DNA from: Cryptomeria japonica
Lineage: Eukaryota > Streptophyta > Pinopsida > Cupressales > Cupressaceae
Length of the DNA stretch: 64,000 bases
Assembly: GCF_030272615.1 (NCBI RefSeq)
Contig: NC_081414.1
Coordinates: 765,253,483-765,317,482 of the forward strand
Direction: 5' to 3'
This document shows, piece after piece, positions 11,590 to 23,065 of the stretch. Made by a program: the position numbers and the translations under genes. How positions within the stretch are numbered: position 1 is the first letter of the stretch; each line of letters opens with the position of its first letter. Under the pieces are notes generated by a model. It worked only from the letters and a program-made list of their open reading frames with translations. It did not search any database and was not told where the DNA came from.

Positions 11590-12246
11590 TAGTTCCAAAT
11601 CACTTATCTTCCATCTTCCTATCCACTTGGATGAGTGGCTCTATGCTCTGGTTGATTTCTTTTAGTATCTCTTCCTCCCAGTATTTTTTAGGTAGATTAT
11701 ACAAACAATTCCAAATAGGTCCAGCATCTACCTTCTGCTTCCAGGGATCAAAATTGTGTCTCCACTCCTACATGTATATTCAAATTCCATCCATCATGTA
11801 AGGTCCATGATTTAGGATAGTGCATCTATCTTTTCCAATAGGAATTATACTAGAAAGAAGCCATTAGGAAATACTTTTAGTTAGATGTTGGTTTCCCAAT
11901 GTTTGTCACACCATCCTTCCATATAACCAAATGTCGGCCAACAACCACCCCATTTAATGAAGAACCCTACTTCTTTAAGCCTATCTACTAAGTTATTTAT
12001 TTGAGATTGTTCTAATAAACCTAAAATTATTTTATCTAGGGGTTTACGTGGGGTTTGGGACTCACCTTTTTGGTTCATCATATTTGGAGGTGAAGCCATT
12101 TTGAGATGTAGCCGTGCTTTTCCTTTACAAGGCCTACGTTTTCTTTTTCCTTCTGTGGTTTGCATGTCGTTTGCTCGCCAATTCCACGAGGAGTCGATAT
12201 TTTTGAATTCCTTTTGCCAAAACGGTCCATACCTATGGTTTGTCAT
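11590..12246 (-). pseudogene. Decayed LINE ORF1-like sequence with DUF4283-type domain
   Basis: From an ATG at 12,246 a basic N-terminus (KRKRRPCKGKARLHLKMA) leads to a 121-residue frame. Below it, in shifted frames, are GPYMMDG, WRHNFDPWKQ (near 11,760), NCLYNLPKKYWEEEIL (near 11,690) and TNARYVLI (near 11,590). This series (GF-LV-F, GPW-MDG, PW-P-F, VWVRL-NLP-YW, YAR) is the layout of the DUF4283 nucleic-acid-binding domain common in the first ORF of plant L1-type LINEs. At least two frameshifts and several stops are present. No endonuclease or RT remains nearby. Confidence 0.6.
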
Positions 12247-15200
12247 TGTGTCTTTGAGGTTAGGGTTTATCTGGCTCTAGTAACCCAAAAATCCACTTCC
12301 TTCCTTAGGGTATCCAATCCATGCTCTTGAATTCCTCCTTGTTTTCCTAGTATAGGTTGTTGTGGTAATGCTTTTGAACTTATTAGGTCAAGTCATGGTT
12401 GTGTTCCTCACCAAATCCTCCCCTCCCATTCTTTTTTCATTTATGTTTTCCTCACCATAAATATTTTATCAACCCATCACCCCTACTCATAAACCCATTC
12501 TGGAATATGTCTATTTATATCCTTTCTATCACTATGCTTGGAGTTTTCTTTGATTGATAGTTCCACATCTTCTACATCTCCCCATTATCTTCCTTCTAGG
12601 TCTCCTGCTTTTATTCTCTCATGAACTCCTTCGCTCACCATGTCCATCTTCTATATAATTTAATATGCAATGAACTAGGTAAACCTTTCTCCTCTTTAAT
12701 TTAATATGCCCTATAGTAATTTGTTCTCTCCTCTTTGCACCTTTATTTTGATCTCAAGAATAGATGAATGGAAATGCTACTTATTAGTGCAAATAAGGAA
12801 GTTGTATTAATTATTGTTTTTCTTTAAATGTCAATTTCATCCGCATCCAACATTATGGGGATAGGATCTTCCTAAGCTCCATCGTCCGGATTTTTCAGTC
12901 ACAGGGTCCATTCATCTTCCTCATTTGAAATATGTACTTACAACTTCATATCAAATCTACAACTACCTATTCATGTTCATTTATGTCAAATTTCCATCTT
13001 TAGACCTAAATGTAGCATTCAATTTTCATCTTTAAAGTATGCAATTCAAACCCCAAAACAAAAAGGAGTGGAATCCAATCTATATTTACCCATTTTCACA
13101 CAAGTTTGGTTCAATAAATTGATCTCACTCCTCTCCCCAATGTAATTTGTTTGAAAATTTGGTCTAGTTTGCATGCCCAAACTTATAGATCCTTATTTTC
13201 ACTTATCAAAATTAACACTTAGGAAATCACACTTTCAATCCATAGTAAGAATTTTTAGTAGCTTTTAAATCAAACAGTAATGAGCTTATTCTTATTAACT
13301 TCTAGTAAAAATAAGGCTTGTATGGTTCTCTATTTTTTAATTGACTTCAACCATGGATTATTTAAGCTTGCCTATTGCAACAACTAAGGATTAATAATTC
13401 TCAAACTTGTACTTTACGCTATTAACAAGATGACGCACGACTAAGGATATCCATTTAATAAATAGAAAAGAAAACTCATGTAGGCATAACAAAGAGGTGT
13501 CTTGTCTTTTTTTATGTTAAATTCAGTTTGATGAAAAAATTACTTAAGGAAACATCACACAAATCAACTGGATTGTTTTACTCTCGCCACATATGGCTCT
13601 ATTCTGGTGAATGGATAGGCGAGTTGGCCAAGATCCTTTTAAGTCCTATTTCAAATTGTGTTTTATATAATGAATTAAAATCTCCTAGATCAAAAAATAA
13701 ATCTCATACTTATGGATTAATCTATTATCCTCAAGTTGATGAGGGAAATTAATGTTAGAACATTGCCACATATAAGCTAATATCCAAAAATGATAGTGAA
13801 ACCTTAAGTTCTATTCCTTTTGTCCTTGATAAAATTTATAATGGGGTGATTACAACCCTTCACTTATGATGTAGATTCTTATATTGTCAATATGAAAGTC
13901 TCAGTAATTGTTATGTATTATTGTTAGTAGAGATTCTTACATGGGGCTTTGATGTTGTTATGTGAATGTTGACACTTTAAGAGTGATGAATTTTGAGAGT
14001 AGAAAGATAGTAATGCTTAATTATATGTACTTCTTCTTGAAATAAATCCATTCCTATCTTTCTAACTATAAATTAATTGTTCTTATTATGATGTTAGTAT
14101 TGCTCCTTAATTATTAGCAAATAGATTATCACCTAAATTTGAAGTATGATATGGTGTTTAATTTATGATTATTTGGAGTCATATTTAATTCTTGTTGGAA
14201 ATATGATATCTTAGCTATGAGATTTTAAACCTTACTAGTTGGGACATTGAATTGGATTCTTGGTTTATGGTCAATAGAATTGTTGCTTTCTATGATATTT
14301 AAGTTATTACTTCGTTATGAGCTCATTAGATGACTAATTAGGTAAAGTAGGCTCTTTGGAGAACACAAATATGATATCTAAATTGTTTTAACTTAAGAAA
14401 TCTAAAAAATTTGGTTGCATATTAGTTTTTATTTAGATTGATTTCACAACACGAAATGATTAGATTTCCTATCTTCTCTAAAATGCACGTAATAAAGATT
14501 GTTATACTAAGATTTAATGTTATTCATATTGTGAGCATAGTGAATCAAATATTAATCCTATTGATAATTCTATCTTATATGGACTAAATTGACTTATGAA
14601 TAAGAAGTATACATTATAGTCTATGTAGTTTATGTATGGTTAGAGGTGAGGCTTTGGTTTAAGAAAATATTTGTAACTATTATTGAGTACAAGTTCTTGT
14701 AAGTCACTTTTAGTAAATGTTAATCTTGCATAGTGCTATATTGAATTTTTGGTTGAACAAATATTATGTTGATAATGTATGAGTAACTACTATGGTTGAT
14801 TTGTTTGATTCATAGGTAGTTGTGATAAGAATTAGATAATTGTGAGCATCAGATAATCTAAAATATTGTGCTTTCAAGGTTCACCATCTTTTCTTTCCAT
14901 TATACTTAATAACAACAAAAATATTAATTCTAAATGAGTTATAGTGAGCTCATAGGATTAGCTTCCCAACCTAACTCTCATACCCTTAATTATTTGTTTT
15001 AAGAATGCTCATTATCTGATAACCATATTTTAAAACCTCCTTTGATGGTACTCCTTGATGTATTTTTTGGCAAATCAACATGTCCTATTATCCTATCATG
15101 ATCATTCATATTTTGGATCAAATACATTCAAGGCACACGAACTCAATGCATTCTTCAATATTCTTTTTCAAAATATACAAGTTCAAAAAAACCCTTAGTA

Positions 15201-17011
15201 CAAAGGTATGAACATCAAAAGTTCTCACTTAGTTTCTCTACAAGATTCTACAGAGTTTTCCCCCTCGTAAAAGTTTTTTTTCCCCTTACAATGCAAAAGC
15301 CTTGTATTTATAGGCTTGAGAGAATAACTACTTGTAACCACCTAGCCTAACTACTTAGAATAACTACCCTTTTTGAAGATAAGTTAGGATTTACCTAACT
15401 TTTATAAAAATAAAGCTTGTAAATTAACTTTAATTACAATAAGTGACATAAGTCGCCTTTTCAAAAATGACAATTTCAAACTTGCAATTTCAATGAAAAG
15501 ACAATTCTTGAATTATGCTGAGGCACTTATCCACCTTCATCCACTTCATTTGATCTCATAATCATATCACCAACATCTCTCTTGATGACACTTGGGCATG
15601 CACATCGTGTGTATGATGTAGTAATCCATCAATCCTTTACATCGAACATATTCTGAAATAAAGGTGGTCTTCTTTGATTTGGAGTAACTTCTATTTGAAA
15701 TATGCACATTCATTCCTGTCAGAGATCACTCTATCCACTTTCATTCTAGTCACAAAATTATCTCCTCTCTATATTTTGTTTAGCTCTCGTCATGCATTGT
15801 CAACATCTTCACATTTCGCACGTAGGCCACTTATGAATATCAAGTTCACTCGATAACTATTACCAACTTCTTCACCAATGTCTGAATAGGTTTTCACTTG
15901 TCAAGAATCATAACCATTATATTTTGATTGGAACTTTAAATGTCATTTACAACTCCTTTGAGATAGTGATTCATGATATTCTTTTCATCAGCATTTAGAA
16001 ATTTCTTCATAATTCATAACTCGTGTTTGCATTTTCGGTAAACCATTATCAACTCTTCAATTTTCATTCAAACATTGTGACACGCCAAAGAAGTTGAATT
16101 AAAGACTCGGTCACATATAGTTGTAGACATATCCCTCTAAGGTCATTGCATGCAATACAATGACATATACGATGTGTCCTCTATATTATTACACAATGCA
16201 AATAGCATTTTGCTTTGGAGTTTCTAAAGCCTTCACATCAAATTCATTTTGTGCACATTATGTTGGTGGAATCTACACGATGATATCTCTTTTAGCAATT
16301 TGTATTTTCTTGAGGCATTTGTCACATAGTTCATATGCCACCTCCTTCAATCATCGTATTCCATGAGACTCCATTTCTTAGATCAATTTGTCAAGCAGTT
16401 ACATTCCAGCCTGTTATAAAGGCTCCCATTTTGGTATGTGAAAAGATGCTTGCAAAGTTTGTGGAATTCGGCCTTACACCTACCAATTGCATTTGCTTGA
16501 TAATTTCTATAATGTTTACAATCATTGCATTGCAAGATGACATTTATCCAATGCATTATGTCAAACAATTATCATGCACGTATTATATCAAACAGTTCAC
16601 GTGCATTGTCTGTGCTTCCATGACATTTATTATTATGTATGAGCATTCTGTCAAATGTCACATGCAATGTCGATGATTCCACGATCTACATTCCATGTCC
16701 ACGGTTCACTACGTGCATATCAAATTTACAAAGCAATTTATGGCTTTACCATGCATTTACAATTTGCAATCAGCAGTTGCAACAACTTTATCATGCCTCT
16801 ACGATTTGTATTCATATCACCAGAGTAGTTGCAACTACAACATCTGACTAAATTCCTCTATCCTTTTATGCTTTGATGAATGTCAATAACGTGTTCATGA
16901 GCTCTCATTTTTGTATGGATGGGAAGGATGGCAGAAGAACTTGTAGGATCATATTTGCATCATTAACTATATTGTCTTCACTTTCACATTTTACATACTA
17001 TGTAAAGAAAT
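12247..17011. other. AT-rich non-coding stretch, nothing recognised
   Basis: Nearly 5 kb of AT-rich DNA. Short open frames (such as 13,528-13,752) show no family motif and no codon-like composition. Sequence near 15,000-15,450 resembles LTR-type DNA (short TATTTATA, many short direct words), but no partner or boundary was found. Confidence 0.5.
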
Positions 17012-17176
17012 AAGAATGCTCGAAAACGAAGCATTTCTAACCTTTTTATGCAAAGTGGGCCCACACAAGGTTAGGAAATAAGGTTAGAGATGCTCCGTTT
17101 TGGAGCATTCCTAACCTTTTCTTTTTGAGGTTATAAATGTGGGTTAAGAATGCTCGAAAATAGAGCATTCTTAACC
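17012..17176. repeat. Three related hairpins in tandem
   Basis: Three variants of one palindrome are centred near 17,027, 17,099 and 17,159. The third (17,142-17,176) has perfect 14-bp arms GGTTAAGAATGCTC / GAGCATTCTTAACC around a 7-bp loop. The second (17,082-17,116) has 15-bp arms with two mismatches. The first (17,012-17,042) is weaker. All share the core AATGCTC and end in CTAACC or TTAACC. Confidence 0.8.
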
Positions 17177-18074
17177 ATTTTCTCTCAAGGACTACGATTT
17201 TAACCTCTAGAAACCATTTACCACGAAGGGGAAATGAAAATAATGATGTTTTTAGATAACTTTCTCCCTCAAATGACCACAATATTAAAAAAATTTAAAA
17301 TATTAAATTATTTTTTAAAAATAATTTAAATATTTTCAATTTAATGCCCAAAGTTAGGAAAGACTGCCATATCTTTCAAACAGTAAGGAGTTAGGCTCTG
17401 AAATTTGAAGCACATAATGATGGTAGGGAAATGAGAAAACATCGTCATTTACTCCTCATGACGATACCTAGGATGAGATATTTTAATCATTTTTGGGCGA
17501 GAGACATCAAAATTTGAAAGCTTAATATATCATAAACTATGAACTGGGTTCAAGCAAAAATTGGCCACATGACACAAAATGACGCTTAGGACATGTCTAT
17601 CAAATGATTTCCCTCAACTCTTTGGTAATTTTCAAAACTCGTCCATTTTTCATATTCTGACTGGCAATGACCTTGGGTCACATAGACCTTCATTCAACAT
17701 TGAAACCAATTTGAAGTTCAAATTTTAGGTATGTCAAATATGGGGCAACAGGATGAAACTTCAATTGAAAGAAATGGAAGCAAATAGGAAAAAATATAGA
17801 GAAAAGAAGAGGATCATAAGAGAAGGTATGGTGCATACTAATCAAGATGAGGGTTTGTAAATTGAAGGTTTTGATGTTGAATATAATGAAATGTTTGATA
17901 TAAATGACATAGAGAATTATATTGAAAATGAAAAGGTTGAACATAAAAGTGAAAATTATCTTTCTAAATCTGGTTATCAGTAATGATAAATTTTCCAAAA
18001 TATTTCACAAATAAATTCAGAACATTTTATTAACCTCCCAAAAAAGAACATTTTATTAACCTCAAAAAAAGTAT
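17177..18074. other. Non-coding stretch, nothing recognised
   Basis: AT-rich, with no credible frame. It lies downstream of the U6 terminator. Confidence 0.5.
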
Positions 18075-18082
18075 AAAAAAAA
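18075..18082 (-). terminator. Pol III terminator of the U6 gene
   Basis: A run of eight T on the minus strand directly follows the conserved GGTCCAAA 3' end of U6. This is the standard Pol III stop signal. Confidence 0.93.
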
Positions 18083-18128
18083 TTTGGACCATTTCTCGAT
18101 TTATGCGTGTCATCCTTGCGCAGGGGCC

Positions 18129-18160
<32 letters not shown>

Positions 18161-18180
18161 TCGGATGTCTCCGAAGAGAA
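18083..18180 (-). ncRNA. U6: U6 spliceosomal snRNA
   Basis: U6 pairs with U4 and then U2, and forms the catalytic core of the spliceosome. The minus strand shows the diagnostic series: 5' stem-loop with TTCG, ATCCGATAAAATTGGAAC, the ACAGAGA box followed by AGATTAGCATGG, CCCCTGCGCAAGGATGACAC and ATAAATCGAGAAATGGTCC, then a T8 terminator. By recall it matches plant U6 throughout, apart from the first stem (TTCTC-TTCG-GAGAC here), where the outermost base pair is lost. A USE and a TATA box lie upstream at plant Pol III spacing, so it is probably active. It heads a cluster of tRNA genes. Confidence 0.95.
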
Positions 18181-18199
18181 ACAACAAACGGCGTACGAA

Positions 18200-18207
18200 A
18201 TAGTATA
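18200..18207 (-). promoter_or_regulatory. TATA element of U6 gene
   Basis: The minus strand reads TATACTAT at about -27 to -20 from the presumed U6 start. Plant U6 promoters carry a TATA box here. Confidence 0.75.
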
Positions 18208-18234
18208 CGAGGTGTCCTTATCATTTACGCGTAA

Positions 18235-18246
18235 CAAATGTGGGAT
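18235..18246 (-). promoter_or_regulatory. Upstream sequence element (USE) of U6 gene
   Basis: The minus strand reads ATCCCACATTTG, close to the plant snRNA USE consensus RTCCCACATCG. It lies 27 bp upstream of the TATA element. The short USE-TATA spacing is the feature that directs plant U6 genes to Pol III rather than Pol II. Confidence 0.85.
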
Positions 18247-18446
18247 TAAAGCCACGCCTGTCTGTCCGTCCGTCCTTCCATCGCCTCGGGAGTAGAGACA
18301 CAAGAGAGTAGGCTAAAGGTATTAAAAGTAGGCTATATCAAAAAACTAAAACGTAATGTTACAGATACCTCACCTCAACTCCTGCCAAGCAAAATACACT
18401 TCAACTGAGCACAGCTGCTAACCAAGCAAACAAACAACCCTACCCT

Positions 18447-18518
18447 TGCCTCCACGCAGGATCGAACTACGGACCTTCAGTTTACAAGACTGACGCTCTA
18501 CCACTGAGCTATAAAGGC
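18447..18518 (-). tRNA. tRNA-Thr (anticodon TGT)
   Basis: The minus strand folds as a 72-nt cloverleaf. The acceptor stem is GCCTTTA against TGGAGGC with discriminator A. The D arm is in TAGCTCAGTGGTAGAGC. The anticodon loop CTTGTAA sits on stem TCAGT/ACTGA, giving TGT (threonine), and the T arm contains GTTCGATCC. It has no intron. It lies between U6 and tRNA-Ala and is transcribed towards U6. The run of T after it is weak (TTGTTTGTTTG). A decayed inverted copy lies at 22,990. Confidence 0.92.
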
Positions 18519-18668
18519 CGCTGTGAACAAGATGTTTGCCCATCGTTTGCAGTTCCAGGGGAATCTTGAATCAGGAAACCTAAATCTACCCTACATACCG
18601 AATGCTCACAGCGCTGCGCTTCCTTTCTCGTGGAAAGATAAAAGAAAGAGAAAGAATGTTAGAAGTTC

Positions 18669-18741
18669 GGGGATGTAGCTCACATGGTAGAGCGCTCGCT
18701 TTGCATGCGAGAGGTACGGGGTTCGATACCCCGCATCTCCA
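18669..18741 (+). tRNA. tRNA-Ala (anticodon TGC)
   Basis: A 73-nt cloverleaf: acceptor GGGGATG paired with CATCTCC plus discriminator A, A box TAGCTCACATGG, anticodon loop TTTGCAT on stem CTCGC/GCGAG giving TGC, and B box GGTTCGATACC. A T5 terminator lies about 15 bp downstream in TCTTTTTGC. An identical gene lies on the other strand at 22,801-22,873. Confidence 0.96.
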
Positions 18742-18828
18742 CTGTTCTGTTTATTACTCTTTTTGCAAGATTCGTTTTCTGTTTACCAAGATGTCCCCAA
18801 TTTAGCTTCTGAATTGGCCTTCATCTCC

Positions 18829-18899
18829 GCACCAGTGGTCTAGTGGTAGAATAGTACCCTGCCACGGTACAGACCCGGGTTCGATTCCCGGCTGGTGCA
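18829..18899 (+). tRNA. tRNA-Gly (anticodon GCC)
   Basis: A 71-nt cloverleaf: acceptor GCACCAG paired with CTGGTGC plus A, A box TGGTCTAGTGG, anticodon loop CTGCCAC giving GCC, and B box GGTTCGATTCC. A T6 run follows within 10 bp. It is the last member of the 18.1-18.9 kb Pol III cluster. Confidence 0.95.
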
Positions 18900-21800
18900 T
18901 TTCCATTTTTTGTCTTTTTAAGACATAGTTAGGAGGTATACAGTAGTTTTTAATTTAATTACTACCGGATAACAACAGGTAATCACGGTTGGAGGAAATT
19001 TGCGCCAGTTTAGGCCATGCATTTTACGCCCTCTCTCCTCAGGTACTAGGCCCCGCCCCCTCTCACTTTTAAGGTCATTCTTAACCATGCATTCTACTAG
19101 AGTTTTAACTATGATGCCTCTCTATGTTACTTCACACGATGCATGTCATAATTTTTTCCATAATAACGTCACCTATGAGAGGTCAATAGGTCTACTTATT
19201 TCCCTTCGTATCAAGTGTTCCACATCAATAGTTCATGCTACTTTGTATCAAATGTTCTATTGAATAATCAACCTATTATTCACTTTCACATTCCCGATAC
19301 TTTTTTAGGGTTTCCAATCATCTTGCCAACTGATATTGATGGTACGAATTCCATTCTAGGATATGTCAACCTCCTTGGGTCTACTAGTCCCACCACTCGG
19401 TCTTTCAAGAAGCACTCAACTACTTCCTTATCCTCGACAACTATCACAAAACAATTCTTCCTAGTTAAGAATCTTTCAGATGCATCACTTGTTGGTACGG
19501 TTTGGACTTCCTTAAAATGATCCCGCTTCTTTTTAGTGCGATAATCAAAGTTTCATACACATCTCACATCGATCTCCATTTCACCGCACCGAGGATTAGT
19601 TATGGACATTCAAGAGACCGTTAGCAATGATGATGCGTGTTCAACTTTACTCAATGATATGAATTATAACAAAATTTGTAACTAATGTGGGACATTGTGC
19701 AATTACTTCTTCCTTCTTCTTGAGCTCCCCAGCTTGACCTTGATGGGGATGTTGGTCTATCTCATGCACCTTACTTTGTATTTTACATCTTTATTTGTAA
19801 TAGTTTAATAATATTTCTAACAATTTAGAGTACAAATATCTTGGAGCTTTGATTAGTTTAATTAAATTTGATATGGGTGTTTGTTCCATGTAACTCAATT
19901 TTACTAGATTGGTTGATTAGTTAAATTATTTTCTCCATGTAATTATTTTCATTGGAATTCGTTAAATGATGCACTAAATTTGTAGATTGGTAAGATTCAA
20001 TGTCACTTTTTTGGGTTGTGCAATTAACTTGTAGCTCTTTTTCTAACACCTCATCTAGTTTCTCTTAGTTATAATCTTAGCACTTTTAATTGTTTATATA
20101 AAATTCACATATTATCTGATTCTCTAATTTTATTTCTTTGTATATAGTGTCCCACTTTTTAATTTATCTCTTTTTTCCTTTGCTACTAAAGTGTTGTTAA
20201 GATTCTACTCGAAAGTGACAGAAAATATTTTTGGGCCAGGTTGTTTTTGGGAAGTTAACATGTTGATGTTAGATTTTCAATAATTTTAGCACTTAAAAGG
20301 GCAATCTAAGTTTCTTTGTTTTGGTAGAGGCCTAATTTTCACCCACCCTTATAAAATTATTGGGTTCTACTTTTTTTGTGCTTACGATCAAAGCTCAATA
20401 TGTGGGAATGACTTGACAAACACAATACCCAACCTCAATGCCCCCTACAACCCCCCATCTTCGTCTTTTAAATGGGCTCTTTTTTAATCTTTTTAATAGT
20501 CAATTGTGGTGATAACAAAGTACCAAAGGGTGTATTATAAAAGATATTATCTCGATTAATCCCATATTTGATGAGTTTCACCCTCCATAGTAAAACTTGG
20601 AGAAGTTTGACTTGTGTTTTTAGACCCAGTGTTTGTGTAAAGTGGTTTGTGCAAAAATGGTGATTGCAATGATAAAGCCTAAGAGGAGAATATACTACAA
20701 TTGTTGAGTGCTTTTGATGAGAGTCAAATGTGATATGGAAATCATCAAAATAGGGGTGAAAACAAAGAAGAAAGGGAAGATATTTTACAATTGTGAAGCA
20801 TGAAACTACAAGAGTGGTTTTGGAAATGTTGGCCTTTGTACAAGATCTTGACTAATTTAGGTGCTTTTAAATTTTGTGTCAAATTTGTGTTGACCCAAAA
20901 ACATGTTATATGTCTTAATTTTCTTTGTTGTTCATTGCGGATCCTACAATTGTATTGTTTCTTATTTGCAGTATATTGTCTAGTAGTTATTTTGTCTCGT
21001 GCCCTCTACCTTTAATCTTGCAATGCATTATTTTGTCCTATAGTGCTTGAATTCCCTTGTTGGAAAATTGGTGAGTGGGAAGACAATGAATTTAGAAGAA
21101 TTTTTTGGAAAGGAATCAATGTATATAAATATATTTATTAAGTCTCACTATTAATTTATTAGTTATATCACTTCCATTAGATACATGTATGACACTTGAA
21201 TCAATGCAGTCTCGAATAGTATGTTTCAAATGCAAAAATTGATCGATATCATTGCCAAGCACCCATTGGAAATGACATAATGTCTTTGACTCATAAGAAG
21301 GTGACGAAGGCTAGTTGATATCAAGGGATCTATCATAAATTATTGTTGATGTTAGAATTTGTATCGATTCAATTTACAAGAACCAAATGGAAGCAAACAC
21401 ATCATTGTGCATGATGTGTACTTGCTGCCACAAGGACCCAATACTATTAGATTGAGTTTGTAACACATTATGACACCCTTCACCAAAGGAACAAGATCAC
21501 TTGATGGACACTCACCCTCTATTTTTTTTATAGAAATTGATTACATATTGATTGAGATCATGTAAATGAGCATCAAAGACCTACAAGGTAGTCTCATGGT
21601 TGGAAAACAATTGTAGATCAAAGGTCAAAAAGGGAGAGCTAGGTTGTACATTTATTTGAGAGGAAGAAGGTATTCCAATAGGCAAATGTTAATAGGAATG
21701 ATTAGGATGGCTCCAAGTGAGATATGGTATACACACACTAACTATTGGTATAAAGCAACATAAGTATTGATGTGGAACACTTGGTATGGATTAGCAATAG

Positions 21801-22645
21801 TTAGAACTATTGCCCTCTCCTCATTTATGGTTACTTTCAAAGATTCAAAAAATTTACGGGACCACTCCAACACCTCTATTTATTGAATATTTGGTAACAT
21901 CCACATAGCACATCATATTGTGTATCGATTTAATTCAAAAATTGAATCTTTTTTAGCATATAAGTGATTTGTTATTCTTTGTATGTGCATAGTTTAGTGC
22001 CATGCATATGCAAACATGTATATAATAGGGTCAAGAAAAGTAACTTCTAGGAATGCTACTAGTTTAAGTGGAAACCCCGGAGAAAATGATTTGGGAGCTA
22101 GCAATGTCTTAAGAATTTTGATAATTTACTATAAAGAGCTAAATTGTCATTGAGTGTTGGTAAGCCATTAAAAAAGGAACACTCGAAAAGGAAATCACAA
22201 TGGAAGGAAGAGAGTTTGTATCATTATATAGATGATTGAATTTGGTAACAAGAATTTAAAATTGATTTTTAGAAAGAAATAATTCTAAATTTTGAATAAT
22301 AGAACCAAAATAATTAAAATTTAATTGTTTTTCGAAAGAAGAATAAACAATTGTTAATATGGATTACGTGGCAATAGAGTACTACAAGTCACCTCATTGC
22401 TGAAAAAGTATTCCATCCATAAATTGAAGTAAGGTACAAAGATATCATAGTTAAAAGAGGGGCAAAGAATATACTGCAACATATATCAACATAAAAGACG
22501 TAAAAAGAATGGTCTAAAAGAGCCCAATTTACTGAATGGCGGCGTCAAAAGGTTGGTTCGCTGTTGTTATCTGGAACTAAATGTTGTTCCAATTCTAATT
22601 AAATCAAAACAGTATTGTATACCTGTTTTTGAAAAACACAAGATT
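18900..22645. other. Non-coding spacer between the two tRNA clusters
   Basis: About 3.7 kb of AT-rich sequence without a supported gene. A short stretch near 20,650-20,830 has a vague zinc-finger-like Cys pattern that I did not accept. The spacer separates an inverted pair of tRNA clusters. Confidence 0.5.
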
Positions 22646-22672
22646 GACCTGCCGGGAATCGAACCGTGGTCA
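22646..22672 (-). pseudogene. tRNA-Gly 3' relic
   Basis: The minus strand keeps only the T arm GGTTCGATTCCCGGC, identical to that of tRNA-Gly at 18,829, followed by AGGTCAA instead of TGGTGCA. It lies beyond tRNA-Ala in the position expected of an inverted copy of the Thr-Ala-Gly cluster. Confidence 0.6.
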
Positions 22673-22800
22673 CTGGTGGGAAGTTAAAGGGATTCGAAAG
22701 AGATTGATTGGGAATTTTTGTAACAGGAAAAATGAAAAGAAACGAATTTTTCCAGGATCATACGCCGCCGCCATTAACAGAATAATGAAATGTAAATAAG

Positions 22801-22873
22801 TGGAGATGCGGGGTATCGAACCCCGTACCTCTCGCATGCAAAGCGAGCGCTCTACCATGTGAGCTACATCCCC
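22801..22873 (-). tRNA. tRNA-Ala (anticodon TGC), second copy
   Basis: Identical over all 73 nt to the tRNA-Ala at 18,669-18,741 but on the opposite strand. The flanks match the first cluster only partly (for example TTCCTGATTTAAGATTCCC against TTCCTGATTCAAGATTCCC). Runs of T4 and T5 occur about 60-75 bp downstream. It is a credible functional gene inside an otherwise decayed inverted duplicate. Confidence 0.95.
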
Positions 22874-22989
22874 AAGACAAGGATCATAATTAAGCCACAA
22901 ATTATCTAGTATATATAGGTTTTCCTGATTTAAGATTCCCTCATCTGTCATCAAAAGGCTAGAAACAACTGAAATTACTATTCACAATG

Positions 22990-23016
22990 GCCTACATAGC
23001 TAAGTGGTAGAGCGTC
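22990..23016 (+). pseudogene. tRNA-Thr 5' relic
   Basis: GCCTACATAGCTAAGTGG followed by TAGAGCGTC matches the 5' half of the tRNA-Thr at 18,518 with a few changes and then diverges at the anticodon arm. The preceding TATTCACAATG matches the leader of the functional copy (TGTTCACAGCG). It is a truncated, inverted copy. Confidence 0.75.
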
Positions 23017-23065
23017 CTTTCAGTTTGTTTGAATTTTTTTATTTTATTTATTTCTTGTAGGATAT

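Noticed and set aside
13528-13752. 74-residue plus-strand frame
   Set aside because: Isolated in AT-rich DNA with no family resemblance or neighbouring coding blocks.
18602-18805. Protein frame on the plus strand
   Set aside because: It runs straight through tRNA-Ala, so it is a chance frame over an RNA gene.
20640-20830. GRF-type zinc finger relic (two YNC blocks after KPKRR and TKKKGK)
   Set aside because: Only a loose cysteine pattern across stops and frames. No conserved neighbours.
22670-22954. Protein frame on the minus strand
   Set aside because: It reads through the second tRNA-Ala and has no family motif.
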